From Streptomyces sp. C10-9-1 (lineage in GTDB: Bacteria; Actinomycetota; Actinomycetes; Streptomycetales; Streptomycetaceae): 64,000 bases of DNA. The position numbers were made by a program, and so were the translations under genes. Of the stretch, positions 17,076 through 26,600 are shown one piece after another; within the stretch, counting starts at the first letter, position 1; each line of letters starts with the position of its first letter. The stretch covers positions 1 through 64,000 of the forward strand of contig NZ_JANHKP010000024.1 in the NCBI RefSeq assembly GCF_024497955.1, written 5' to 3'. The notes below the pieces were generated by a model. It made no database searches. It was not told the origin of the DNA and saw only the letters and a program-made list of their open reading frames with translations.

Positions 17076-18557
17076 GTGCCGGTACCCGAGCCATCCGCCC
17101 CCCGGCAGCGGGGCACCGATACGGCCGCCACCGGTCCCGGCGGCGGCCCGACGGGACGCCGGCTGCTGCTGGTCGGCGACGACGACCTGACGGCCGCGGT
17201 CGCCGACTACGCGACGGCCTGGGGTGCACGGGTCGGCCGCCTGCCCGCCCCGACGGCGGACGCGCTCGTCACGGCGCTGCAACCGGACGTCGACACCGTG
17301 GTGGTCGTCTCGCGGCAGGACATCCAGGCCCTTCGCTACGCACTGCTCGTCGAGCACGCACGTCCCGGGATACGGCTGCTGGTGACGCTGTTCGACCGCA
17401 CGGTGGCCGGCGAGGTCGTTCGCTCGGTCCCCAACTGCACGGTGATCGGCATGACGGACGCCCTCGTCCCGGCTCTGCTCGGCCCCTGCGTGGCGGGCCG
17501 CCTGGTGACCCTGTGCCGCACGCCCGACGGGAACCGCCTGGGTGTGGCGAGTACGACGCAGGGCGCCCCGGACACCCCCGAGGAGGGCACGGACGGCATC
17601 CTGGACGGTCTGCGCGTGGAGTCCTCGCCCGAGGTCAGGACCAGCGCGCTGCGCCGGCTCTGGCACCGGGCGCACGCCCAGGTCAGGCCGCTGGACGGCA
17701 GCACCAACGCCCTGCTCCTCGGCCTTGCCGGACTGACCCTCGTGTTCCTGCTGGACACGGTGCTGGGCGCGCTGGTCCGAGGAGAGCCCCTCATCGCCGC
17801 CGCCTGGCATGCGGCGATGGTCCTGACCACGGTCGACGCGGGCGGGGCGGACGCCCACGCCCCGCCCTGGTACCTGATGCTGTCCACCGTGAGCCTGCTG
17901 TGCGTCCTCGGCTTCTCCGCGCTCTTCACCGCCGGTCTGGTCGACCGGATGACCTCCGGCCGGCTGACGGGCCTCGTCGGCGCCCGGGTGGTGCCCCGGC
18001 GCGGTCACGTCATCGTCGTGGGCCTCGGCCAGGTGGGGCTGCGGCTCTGCCTGGAACTCCAGCGGCTCGGCATCGGCGTGGTGGCGGTCGAACGCGACCC
18101 CCGCGCAGCGTGCGTCCCGGTGGCCAAGTCACTCGGCATACCGGTGATGTTCGGGCGCGCGGGCGACCGCTTCCTGCTGCGGAAGCTCGCGCTGCCCCGT
18201 GCACGCGCCATCGTCGCTGCCACCTCGGACGTGCTGGAGAACATCGCGGTGGCGGTGGCGGCCCGCGCCGTGGCCCCCGACCAGCGCATCGTCCTGCGGG
18301 CGGACGGCGACGAGGACGTGACGTCGGAGTCCCGGTACCTGTTCCGGATCGGCACCGTCTGCGACACCCACCAGGTGGCCGGCTCCTACATCGCGGCCAT
18401 GGCCATGGGGCTCGCACCCTTGGCGACGTTCGCCATCGGCACTCGCATATGCGTCCTCCACCCTGATGGGCAGGTACACGAGGCCGCCCGGTGCGCCCGC
18501 ACATGCACCGCCGACCCGCACACGCCACCCCCCACCGCCCCCGCCGTCGCCCACTGA
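17076..18557 (+). CDS. TrkA-N domain ion-channel-like protein with non-canonical pore
   Basis: The 493-residue protein combines an N-terminal Rossmann-like segment (RRLLLVGDDDLTAAVADYA, from about residue 28), two membrane helices (about 212-234 and 265-290) flanking a pore-like loop, and a C-terminal TrkA-N/RCK domain beginning HVIVVGLGQVGLRL (about residue 311) with a later ADGDED region. This is the layout of two-helix K+ channels with an RCK gate, but the filter reads TTVDAGGADA instead of TVGYG. The GTG at 17076 is used because GAGGAG lies five bases upstream. It may conduct another cation or act only as a sensor. Confidence 0.75.
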   Translation: MPVPEPSAPRQRGTDTAATGPGGGPTGRRLLLVGDDDLTAAVADYATAWGARVGRLPAPTADALVTALQPDVDTVVVVSRQDIQALRYALLVEHARPGIRLLVTLFDRTVAGEVVRSVPNCTVIGMTDALVPALLGPCVAGRLVTLCRTPDGNRLGVASTTQGAPDTPEEGTDGILDGLRVESSPEVRTSALRRLWHRAHAQVRPLDGSTNALLLGLAGLTLVFLLDTVLGALVRGEPLIAAAWHAAMVLTTVDAGGADAHAPPWYLMLSTVSLLCVLGFSALFTAGLVDRMTSGRLTGLVGARVVPRRGHVIVVGLGQVGLRLCLELQRLGIGVVAVERDPRAACVPVAKSLGIPVMFGRAGDRFLLRKLALPRARAIVAATSDVLENIAVAVAARAVAPDQRIVLRADGDEDVTSESRYLFRIGTVCDTHQVAGSYIAAMAMGLAPLATFAIGTRICVLHPDGQVHEAARCARTCTADPHTPPPTAPAVAH

Positions 18558-18644
18558 CCTCCGAGGCCCCGCCGGGCCGCCTGACCGGACGCCCGCCCCT
18601 GCGCGCTGGAACCCGCCGCCCGCCCAGGAGGTGCCCGGGTCCCG

Positions 18645-19164
18645 GCCTGGTCGTGGCGCTCTGTGGTGAGGACGCGCAGTCCGGCAGCGGCGAAGAGCTC
18701 GGCGTACTCCTTCAGGGGCCGGGCGCCGGCGATGCAGGCGGTGCGGGCGGTCAGCCCGCGCAGCTCGGGCGGGAGGCGGTCGGTGTCAGCGGTGACGTCG
18801 GTGGTGCCGAGGCGTCCGCCGGGCCTGAGGACGCGGGCGGACTCGGCTGCGGCACGTTCCCTGTCGGGGAAGTACACAGGGCGCACTCGCACACCACGGC
18901 GTCGAACACCGCGTTGGCGGTCAGGTGCTCGGCTTCTCCGGTACTGAACACGGCCCGGTCGGCCAGCCCGCCGGCCTCGGCGACGCCCCGGGCGAGGGAG
19001 GTGTTGGCCGGGGCGTAGCCGATGCCGTCCGCCCGCACCTCGTAGGTGTCGGCGAGCAGGAGCGCGGTGGTGCCGCGGCCCGAGGCGACGTCGAGGACCC
19101 GCATGCCCGGGGCGAGCTCGAGACGGTTGGCTAGGCGCCGGGTCAGAGCGGTGCCGCCGGGGTT
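18645..19164 (-). pseudogene. Frameshifted fragment of an ArsM-like methyltransferase
   Basis: Two minus-strand frames together reproduce most of the methyltransferase encoded intact at 39055-39876: one frame gives PGGTALTRRL, APGMRVLDVASGRGTTALLL and VVCECALCT, the other gives RVLRPGGRLGTTDVTADTD, PPELRGL and LRVLTTERHDQ. The switch falls near 18879, where one base is missing relative to the intact gene. Both ends are missing as well: the first 30 or so residues and the last 55 are absent. It is a dead, diverged duplicate. Confidence 0.8.
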
Positions 19165-19165
19165 C

Positions 19166-19315
19166 GGCGAGGACCGGTTCGGCCTGTGCCAGTCCCATGC
19201 CTGCGACCGGGTGTACATCGACCTCACCCGCAACGGCTCGCGCCGCTTCTGCGCCACCGGCTGCTCTTCGCGTGCCGAAACCGCCGCCTACCGGGCTCGC
19301 CGCACCACGTCCTGA
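19166..19315 (+). pseudogene. C-terminal remnant of a CGNR zinc-finger protein
   Basis: The plus-strand frame ending at 19315 encodes CQSHACDRVYIDLTRNGSRR and FCATGCSSRAETAAYRARR, matching the CGNR zinc finger (Cys pair, R-x-G-S-R-R-x-C, then C-x-x-R-A-x-x-x-x-x-R) found at the C-terminus of a family of actinobacterial regulators. The N-terminal ligand-binding part is gone and the fragment begins exactly where the decayed methyltransferase homology ends, so a recombination junction lies near 19165. The finger residue before Arg is Ser (CSSR) rather than the usual Gly-Asn. Confidence 0.72.
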
Positions 19316-19522
19316 CGGCGACTTCCACCCGGGGCTCTGGAACAGCGCGCCGCTCGCGGGCCGTCGGTTACGGCAGGGGCATCGGTGGAGAGGAGCGCGG
19401 CGGACCGGGGCGGGACCTCACGGCCCGTGCGATCCGCCGGTGTGGGCTGGCGGTGACGTCGGGTTAGTCAACGGATGTCAGGTGAGCAGGTGCCGCGTGA
19501 GCTGGTCTCACGTGGGCACCCG

Positions 19523-20677
19523 TCACGTGAGCAGGTGGATGTCCATCGCGCTCAGTACCCAGTCGATCGGGTTGGCGAAGGTGTAGCCCGAGGCCTGCGA
19601 ACCGGCGAACAGGAGTCCCACCGGGTTCAGCGGCGTCTCCCTGCCCCAGACGATCGAGCCGGAGTCCCCCGGAGCGCTGAACTGGTAGGCGGGGTTGCGG
19701 ATCGAGAGCTGACGGTCGAAGAAGGCCAGGCGTCCTCCGTAGTTGATCTGGCCGCTCCAGGAGGTGGATTCGACCGCCGCGTAGGTCAGCTGCGTCGTGC
19801 GCCCCGACTTACCGACCGGGAGGCCGAAGGAGGCAGGGCGGGTCACGTTGCTGATCCGGAAGAACTGGATGGCGCCGTTGTAGATGTAGACCAGATCCGG
19901 CCGTACGCGGTCCGGGAAGCACCAACCGGTCGCGCAGTCCACGTAGTTCGGCTTGCCCACCAGGTTGATCACGGCGAACTTCTCCAGCACCGCGATCTGG
20001 TCGGCCGGGCAGGATCCGCCGTCGAGCCCGCCCGGCTGGACGATGCAGTCCCCGATCCTGGAGCTGTTCACCCGGGCGAGGACGTGGTTGTTGCTCAGGC
20101 AGAGCACCTTGTTCGCGGCGGCACCGCTGCGGCCGAAGGCGAGGCAGCCCAGGGTCCCCGCGGCGGCGTCCTGGTAGTGGTGCACGGAGACCCCGCCGGG
20201 TGTGGGACGGCTCCGGAACCGGTGGGAGAAGGCGTCGATGATCCCGCTGTGGACCACCCGGAGAGGTGCCTCGCGGGCGGCGTCGACGCCCAGCGCGTCC
20301 ACCAGCGCGGTCCGCGCCTGGTCCACGGTCATCGGTTCCGCGACGTACACGTGCAGGACCTGCGTGCCCGGCGCGCTCTCGCTGTCCGGCTCCGGCGGGC
20401 CCACGGCGATGCCCTGGATGTTTCCGCCGCCGGACAGGCTCGTGGCGGAGAACGGTCCGCGGTCCTGCCGGGAGGTCCGCTCCCGTATCGCCTCTGCCGT
20501 GGCCTCCCTGGCCTCGCGTACGTTCCGCTCCACGGTGCCGTCGTTCGGTTCCAGCTGGGCCAGGCTCTCCGCCGACGGTTCGAAGGAGATCCCGGCGGCT
20601 TCGCCGGAGGCCCCTTGCCCTTCGGTGTTCTCGGGCGGAACCAAGTAGTCCCGTCCCTCGTTGTCCAGGCTTGACAT
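19523..20677 (-). CDS. Trypsin-like serine protease without signal peptide
   Basis: The 384-residue protein has a chymotrypsin-like fold with the triad His198 (CLSNNHVLA), Asp247 (NYVDCATG) and Ser339 (APGDSGSIVW). The first 75 residues are acidic/charged and helical; residues 115-140 resemble a small alpha-beta segment. There is no signal peptide or membrane helix, which is unusual for this family and suggests action in the cytoplasm or export by another route. Start 20677 is chosen because GGGG lies eight bases upstream; an alternative ATG is at 20686. It is the last gene of the SARP-led cluster and might process a product of that cluster. Confidence 0.75.
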   Translation of the reverse strand: MSSLDNEGRDYLVPPENTEGQGASGEAAGISFEPSAESLAQLEPNDGTVERNVREAREATAEAIRERTSRQDRGPFSATSLSGGGNIQGIAVGPPEPDSESAPGTQVLHVYVAEPMTVDQARTALVDALGVDAAREAPLRVVHSGIIDAFSHRFRSRPTPGGVSVHHYQDAAAGTLGCLAFGRSGAAANKVLCLSNNHVLARVNSSRIGDCIVQPGGLDGGSCPADQIAVLEKFAVINLVGKPNYVDCATGWCFPDRVRPDLVYIYNGAIQFFRISNVTRPASFGLPVGKSGRTTQLTYAAVESTSWSGQINYGGRLAFFDRQLSIRNPAYQFSAPGDSGSIVWGRETPLNPVGLLFAGSQASGYTFANPIDWVLSAMDIHLLT

Positions 20678-20768
20678 GATGCGCACCCCGTCTCGGACTG
20701 ACGGTTCTGAGCCCCGTGTCCGCCCCGCACGCGCCTGGCGCCCCCGGCGGACGTCGATACCTTCGACG

Positions 20769-21728
20769 CTACGCGCGAGGTGTCATCCGGGCGTCAATCC
20801 CGCGTGACACGCCCGTTCCGCGGCCCAGCGCGCGAGCGATCGCGCGAGCGATCGGCTGACCGGTGTGGGCCTCGTAGAAGCTGAACGCCGGACTGGGGTT
20901 GACCTCGAAGCAGAAGGCTTCCCCCTCGTCCGTCAGAGCGAGGTCGATGCCCGCCAGCGTCAGCCCCAGTCGGGTGACGAGGGCCGAGCACCGTCGGGCG
21001 AGCTCCTCCGGCAGCTCCCAGGAGGTCAGCTCCGTTCGCCCGCCGAAAGGGTGGGCGTACCGGTAGTCGACCTGGTCGGTCTCGACCCGGGTGGCGAACA
21101 GCTCTCCGTCCACCGCGTGCACGCGGACGTTGACCCCCCGGACGTACTGCTGGAACTGCACCGGGCACGAGCGGATCAGCGGAAGGCGCTCGAGCGCCTC
21201 GTCGTCGAGACGGCGGACGATCGACCGGACGGCGCTGATCGACTTGTAGACGACGTCGCCGTGGCGGGACAGGAACGCGCGGACGAGATCCGGATCGTTG
21301 GTGACCAGCGTCTCCGGTACTCGGAATCCCGCCTCGCCGATCAGCTGGGCCTGGTACGGCTTGGACTGGTTCGACGACGTCGCGGCGGTCCGGTTCATCA
21401 CGCATCCCGGTGCGATCTCGATCCAACTGCTGAGGACGTCGTGCCACCACGCGCACCGCCGCACGGTCTCCTCGCTCGCCTGCTCCATCTCCGGCAGCAT
21501 GCGCCAGTCCATGAGCCGGGTGTAGATGCCCGTCACGCTAGAGCAGTCGACGGCGTGGCCGTCGTCCAGGAGCCGTCCGTGGGCCCCTGTGCCGTCGACC
21601 CCGATGTCGAGGGGAGCGTCCATGAACCTCCGCTGGTGCAGGACGACATAAGGCAGTTCGAGCTGCCGGAGCGCCTCCGTGACCTGGGCGACCGGCCGTT
21701 CGCTCGCGATCCCGCAGATGACGATCAC
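20769..21728 (-). CDS. ATP-grasp ligase (RimK/MvdD-like)
   Basis: The 319-residue protein has an N-terminal pre-ATP-grasp Rossmann domain (MIVICGIASERPVAQVTEAL) and an ATP-grasp core: NRTAATSSNQSKPYQAQL, VPETLVTNDPD, DVVYKSISA (ATP-binding Lys), VQFQQYVRGVNVRVHAV, and GIDLALTDEGEAFCFEVNPSP, which supplies the metal-binding Glu and Asn. Related enzymes ligate a carboxylate to an amine or hydroxyl; in graspetide pathways they crosslink a ribosomal peptide. The start overlaps the stop of the preceding related gene by four bases, so the two are co-translated and probably form a pair. The peptide substrate is not known. Confidence 0.82.
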   Translation of the reverse strand: MIVICGIASERPVAQVTEALRQLELPYVVLHQRRFMDAPLDIGVDGTGAHGRLLDDGHAVDCSSVTGIYTRLMDWRMLPEMEQASEETVRRCAWWHDVLSSWIEIAPGCVMNRTAATSSNQSKPYQAQLIGEAGFRVPETLVTNDPDLVRAFLSRHGDVVYKSISAVRSIVRRLDDEALERLPLIRSCPVQFQQYVRGVNVRVHAVDGELFATRVETDQVDYRYAHPFGGRTELTSWELPEELARRCSALVTRLGLTLAGIDLALTDEGEAFCFEVNPSPAFSFYEAHTGQPIARAIARALGRGTGVSRGIDARMTPRA

Positions 21729-22570
21729 CGCGGCCTCGCGGACGTTCGGGGCTTGACCGGCCGAGGGGTCTCCAGCGGTAGCCGGGTGAGGTGTTCGTGC
21801 AGGGAGTCCAGGAGTGCGTCGCCTCCGACCCGCAGGTCGGGCATCGGGGTTGCCCGGAGGAACCGCACGTCACCCCGGTCGACTCCGCCGAGCCGGTCGA
21901 CGTCGACCTGGTCGACCCGGTCGCCGAGATCCAGGTCGATGCCCAGGAGCTCCGCGTCGGCCAGCCGGGCGAGTCTTCGGCAGGCCGGCGCGAGAGCACG
22001 GACCGGATCGCCGCCGAAGACATGGTCGCCCAGGACCACGACCGTATGGGCCGTGGCCGTTGACGACGCGTCGCCTTCGGCCTCGTCACGCCCGTACGGG
22101 TGCGCCTCCGCGAGGACCCTGCTGGACAGCGAGAGCGGGGACACCGGCAGTCCCGCCGCGGACGCGAGCACGGTCCATTCGGCGGGGGAGCGCCACGCCC
22201 CGGACAGGCCACGGGGGCTGGGGCGATTGACCGCGACCGGGGCGACACATCTGAGCCAGCTGAGCACGAGCGCGCTCATCTCCTCCATGGCGTAGCAGGT
22301 GTCGGCCCGGGAGGCGAAGACGAGATGGTCCACGGGCGCCCAGGTCAGACGGTTGAGCAAGCCGTCGATGTCGCCGCTGGCGAGGGTCCGCCCATCGGGC
22401 AGAGCGATCTCGAAGCTCGCCCGGTCCTCGTCGACGCGGTGCGCGGACCGTGCCGAGCGGGTCAGCGTCTCCGGTTCCACGACGTCGATCGGAGCAAGAC
22501 CGCGTTCCCTGAGGCCCTCGTACGCCCACAGCGCCGACCGGTCCTCCGGACCGCACAACACGAGCCACAT
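21725..22570 (-). CDS. Degenerate ATP-grasp-related partner protein
   Basis: The 281-residue protein parallels the adjacent ligase: N-terminal MWLVLCGPEDRSALWAYEGL, then NRPSPRGLSGAWRSPAEW and GLPVSPLSLSS aligning with NRTAATSS...PYQ and VPETLVTN, and ELLGIDLDLGDRVDQVDV aligning with the AGIDLAL segment. The central lysine and EVNPSP metal site are not recognisable, so it is probably not catalytic alone. The arrangement resembles paired ATP-grasp proteins in which one is regulatory or binds the substrate. It lies 8 bp after the 345-aa gene and overlaps the next start by four bases. Assignment rests on alignment by eye. Confidence 0.55.
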   Translation of the reverse strand: MWLVLCGPEDRSALWAYEGLRERGLAPIDVVEPETLTRSARSAHRVDEDRASFEIALPDGRTLASGDIDGLLNRLTWAPVDHLVFASRADTCYAMEEMSALVLSWLRCVAPVAVNRPSPRGLSGAWRSPAEWTVLASAAGLPVSPLSLSSRVLAEAHPYGRDEAEGDASSTATAHTVVVLGDHVFGGDPVRALAPACRRLARLADAELLGIDLDLGDRVDQVDVDRLGGVDRGDVRFLRATPMPDLRVGGDALLDSLHEHLTRLPLETPRPVKPRTSARPR

Positions 22571-22578
22571 GGCGGCCG

Positions 22579-23616
22579 CTACCGCTCACTCTGTTTCGAC
22601 TGCTTCGCCTGCTGACCGGTCTGGCTCTCGTAGGTCAGAGCGCTCGTCGACAGGTCGGGCCGGAGTTCCGGACGGATGAAATGGATGAGATCGGAGACCG
22701 TCCGTTCGAGGTTGGCCAGCCGTTCCCCGGCATCGTCCCCCACCCCGCCCGGGTGACGGTCGCGGCCTCTGGCCAGTGTGTCGCCGGCCTTCATCAGCTC
22801 ATGGGGTGCGTCCTTGTCCTCCTTCTCCTTCTCCTTGTCCTTCTCCTTGTCCTTCTCCTTCCACTTCCGCGTCTTCTCGGATCGCACCAGGGTGAGTGTT
22901 GTGTCCTCGGCGTCCACGACGTTGCACTTCAGCACGTAGGTGGCTTCGTCACGGGACAGTCCCGAGAAGGGAGTGCCGACGATGGTGTCGACCCTGATCT
23001 CCAGGCTTCCGCAGCCGTTCGGCGGAATGCCGGACGGCACCTTCAGCAGGGTGAAGCCGGCGCCCATGTCGGTTCCCGGTAGATCCTTGAACTTCAGCTC
23101 CGCGGTACCCACATTGGCGATGTTGGCCACGATGTTATCCAGCTGTATTCCCGCCACCTCGTGGCGCTCGAAGTGCCGTTGCATCGACGGCCGCGGCTGG
23201 TGCGTGTCGTCCGCGACGTCCGACGTCACCCACACGAAGCCGAGTTCCTCCGGATCGTTGTTCGTGATCCGTACGCGCCACAGGCGGGCGTCCTTGTTGG
23301 CGATGAACAGCTCCACCATGAAGATGTCGTGGCGTTCACGGGTCCACGAGGCCGTTCCGACGTGAGCACCGTACTCGTCGTGGATCGCACCTTCGCCCGG
23401 GGCGCGCGGGATGTCGGACATCTCTCCCGTCCCCGCACGTAGTTCGATCGTAGGGGCCGCGCCGCCGAGCGATTCGCAGTTCGAACCCACCGCGATGAGC
23501 CGCAGGAACATGGTCGACGCGTCGGAAGGCACCAGGAAGGGGACCAGTCCGCTCGTCGCCCGGTTGGCGAGTCGCAGGGGTCCGTCCTGGGGGAACATCT
23601 GGAATACAGGGTCCAT
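22579..23616 (-). CDS. Hypothetical protein with charged linker and peptide-like tail
   Basis: The 345-residue product has a beta-rich N-terminal region (about 1-240), including FVWVTSDVADDTHQP and repeated ITNNDPEEL-like strands, then a Lys/Glu/Asp low-complexity linker (about 253-272) and a C-terminal tail reading FIRPELRPDLSTSALTYES before a Gln/Lys/Ser-rich end. It has no signal peptide. It sits directly upstream of the two ATP-grasp-type genes. The tail, rich in Ser/Thr, Glu and Lys, could be the substrate of the ligase, but this is inference. No known family was recognised. Confidence 0.65.
   Translation of the reverse strand: MDPVFQMFPQDGPLRLANRATSGLVPFLVPSDASTMFLRLIAVGSNCESLGGAAPTIELRAGTGEMSDIPRAPGEGAIHDEYGAHVGTASWTRERHDIFMVELFIANKDARLWRVRITNNDPEELGFVWVTSDVADDTHQPRPSMQRHFERHEVAGIQLDNIVANIANVGTAELKFKDLPGTDMGAGFTLLKVPSGIPPNGCGSLEIRVDTIVGTPFSGLSRDEATYVLKCNVVDAEDTTLTLVRSEKTRKWKEKDKEKDKEKEKEDKDAPHELMKAGDTLARGRDRHPGGVGDDAGERLANLERTVSDLIHFIRPELRPDLSTSALTYESQTGQQAKQSKQSER
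22811..22863. repeat. Simple tandem repeat encoding the Lys/Glu/Asp linker
   Basis: Imperfect copies of CCTTCTCCTTGT (plus strand) repeat across about 50 bp and encode the charged linker of the 345-aa protein. Such repeats vary in copy number between strains. Confidence 0.7.
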
Positions 23617-23676
23617 GTCTTCACCCTCTTCGCTCGGTGGGGCGGTCGCCCGCCCCGGGCATGGCGGCCATCACGA

Positions 23677-26600
23677 TCACCAGGTGCCCAGAGGAACGAT
23701 GTCCGCGTAGACGAGCCGTCCCGGCCCGTCGACGACCGCGCCGGTCTCGCTCGTGGTGGACGGATGTGTCTCGAACTCCTGTACGACGAGGCGCAGGGGG
23801 CGCTCTCCGCCGACGGGGATGTCCAGCTCGCGCACCTGGCCGAGAGCGGCGGTGGTGCGGAAGATGGTGGTCCACCCGGCGTTGCCGAGGGCGGCGCCTT
23901 CCGCGGCCGTGCCGGCCTCCTCGAACGCCTCCGAGGCATCCGTGTGCGCCTCGTGCGCTTCCGAGGCGTCCGTCCGTGCAGCGCCGTCGCGGACCTGAAG
24001 TTCCGTCCGGACCACGTTCGCCCGGGGGCCGGACGGCCCGAGCCCGTCGACGGCCACGGTACCGCGCCCCGACGTACGGGTGACGACGAGCCGGCGGTGG
24101 GGAGGGAGCTGGAGCGGCTCCGTCTGGACGGAAGGGGAGAGCTGGGGCAGGCCGGCGATGGTGTGGGGCTGGTAGCGGGCCAGCGCCAGCCGGACGAACG
24201 GGAAGTAGGACGCGGTCACGACCGGGGAGAGGTCGATGTCGGCGTACCAGCGGTCGCCCTGCTCGTCGAACTTGAGGGGGTGCGCGATCACGCCCACTGT
24301 GCGCTGCAGCTCGGGGAGGTCGGCCCGTTCGAGGCCGGTCGCGTTCACATGGTCCTGCGTGAGGACCGCGGGCGGCTCGCCGGTGTTCCAGATCGGGTCG
24401 CGCCCCGCGACGCTGATGTGGCGCAGGGCGTCGCCGGGGGCGGACGTGGTCGGCCAGGTGAGGACGGCCAGCGACTCGTCGGGCCCGGTGGCGAAGCACG
24501 GTCGCTCCAGGAAGACCCGCAGACCGCCGGCGTGACGCCACCGGGTCATGGACCGCTGCCCGTCCGTCGTCCGCGTCCAGCGGAACGTCGGCACGGCGTA
24601 CTGGAGTTTCGGCGCGGGCGGTCGGGCCGAGCTGGGTACGTCCGTGACCTCGAGCACCCCCTCGGCGAGGCAGGCGGCGGGGTCGGCCGCGACGGCCCGC
24701 GGGAAGCAGTCCTGGAACCGCGAGACCCCGGTCAGGTGATAGGTGACCCGGCGGCGACGGGTGTCACCGAACTCCTGACGGATCGTCGGGATCGCCTCGT
24801 GCTGCGCCAGGTGCTGGATGTCGTAGGAGCCCACGAGAGCCTGCCGTTTCTGCAGGCGCGGGGGATCGGGCCGCCGGTCTTCGAAGTCGGACCACTCCGC
24901 ACGCACGTCGAGACGGCCGGTGCTGGGGATGTGGATCTGCAGGCCGTCGGTGCGCAACACGGCGCTGGTGTCCCCCGAGTCGCGCTGGGCGGTCAGCAGT
25001 CCGGCGGGGTCCAGCAAGGGCCGCTGCACGGCGTGCACGAGAGTGACCGTCCGGGGCGGTGTGATGAGGCGGTTCCGCCCCTGGACGATGTGCTGGAGCG
25101 TCTCGGGGTCGCTGGGGTCCACACCCAGCCAGCCGGCGATGCCGAACAACTGCACGTCCCGTGTCTTCGGACACGACGGGATGTCGAACGTCACTTGCTC
25201 CGCCGGACCGAGGGCGACCGTGAGGACGCGGTGGTTGGCGCACCTCGTCACTGTGCAGCCCGAAGGCGCGTCCACGAGGCGCAGGGCGATCGACTGGAAC
25301 GCCGGCCAGTCACCCCGCCAGACCGCGATCTTGGGCAGGCCGGACACGTCTCCGGGATGGCCCGTCGTCGGGTCGATCGGCCGGGGCCGTGCGTTCAGCG
25401 CGACATGGGTGCCGCCCGGGTCGGCCAGCCAGGGGAGGACCCCGCCGGCCTCCGGGAGGAACACATAGGGGGCCGGCGTACCGGCACCGGCCTCCACGGT
25501 GGTGGCCCCGGTGACGTCCCGGACGTCGAGGTCGGCCCGTTTGGCGACCTCGAAGAGCCCGCGCACGTCGGAGACCAGGGCGTCGGGCCCCATCGCGGCG
25601 TCGAACCTGCCGTCGTGTTGCAGGGCCAGTTCGAGCGAGGACTTGGGAGCCAGGAGGAGACGCTGGTCGAAGGGACGGTGTCCGTGGGCGGCCGCGTAGG
25701 CGGCCACCGAGGTGTCGCGGTCGCTCCGGACGACCATGAGTTCCTGTGTCTCGCCGTCCGCCAGCCGATGTGTCGGTACGCATTCGGGCGGGGGCAAGGG
25801 TTCGAAGCGGTGGTGGGTGAAGGCCTCCGACTGCTCCTCGGTGAGACCCGCCTCCTCGGAGCGCAGTCCGCCGCCGGCGAGGTCGGCGATCCGGACTCGC
25901 AGGCGGTAGTCACGGCCGAACCGGAGCCGCGGCAGCGACCCGGGATCGCAGTCGACGACGGCGTCGAACAGCGGCGGCGGCCCGGCCTTGGTGTCGCCGG
26001 TGTCGACGACACGGTCGGGTCGTTGCACCACGAGGCTCCACCCGTCCCACCGTGCCACGGCCTGGTGGACGTACAGCGTGTCGTCCGCGCCGGCGCCCGT
26101 GGTGGCCGGGTCGGGCCGGACGTATCCTTCTTCGAGCAGACCGCGCGGTCCGCCACCGGAGGAGTCCTCACCGATCGCGACGCCGCCGATCGTGTAGCGG
26201 ACCCTCCTCCGGGACAGGGAATACCACTGCTCGGTCTCCTCGTCGAAGATGTCCACCCGGTAGCCGCCCAACAGGTTGTCGGCCGTGAGAGGCGTGGAGG
26301 TGAGGCCGGTGGCCGTCGCACGTTCCTGTGCTCGTCGCAGCTGCTTCTCGTGCTCCCCCTCGCGGTCGCGTTCCACCAGCGCGAATCCCATGGAGCGCAG
26401 CGCGGGCAGGGCGCCCACGCCCGCACCGTCGTCGGAGGGCTGGGTACGGTCCGACGCGGCGGCTCCGACCATCCGCAGAACGGCACCGTCCACGTCGAAC
26501 GGCATCACCTCGTACCGCGCGTTGCCGGAGGGCGCCACGCCGGCGCCGCTCAGAGGCAGCATCCCCCGCTTGAACTCGGTCGCGCCCGGCCCCGGGAGGG

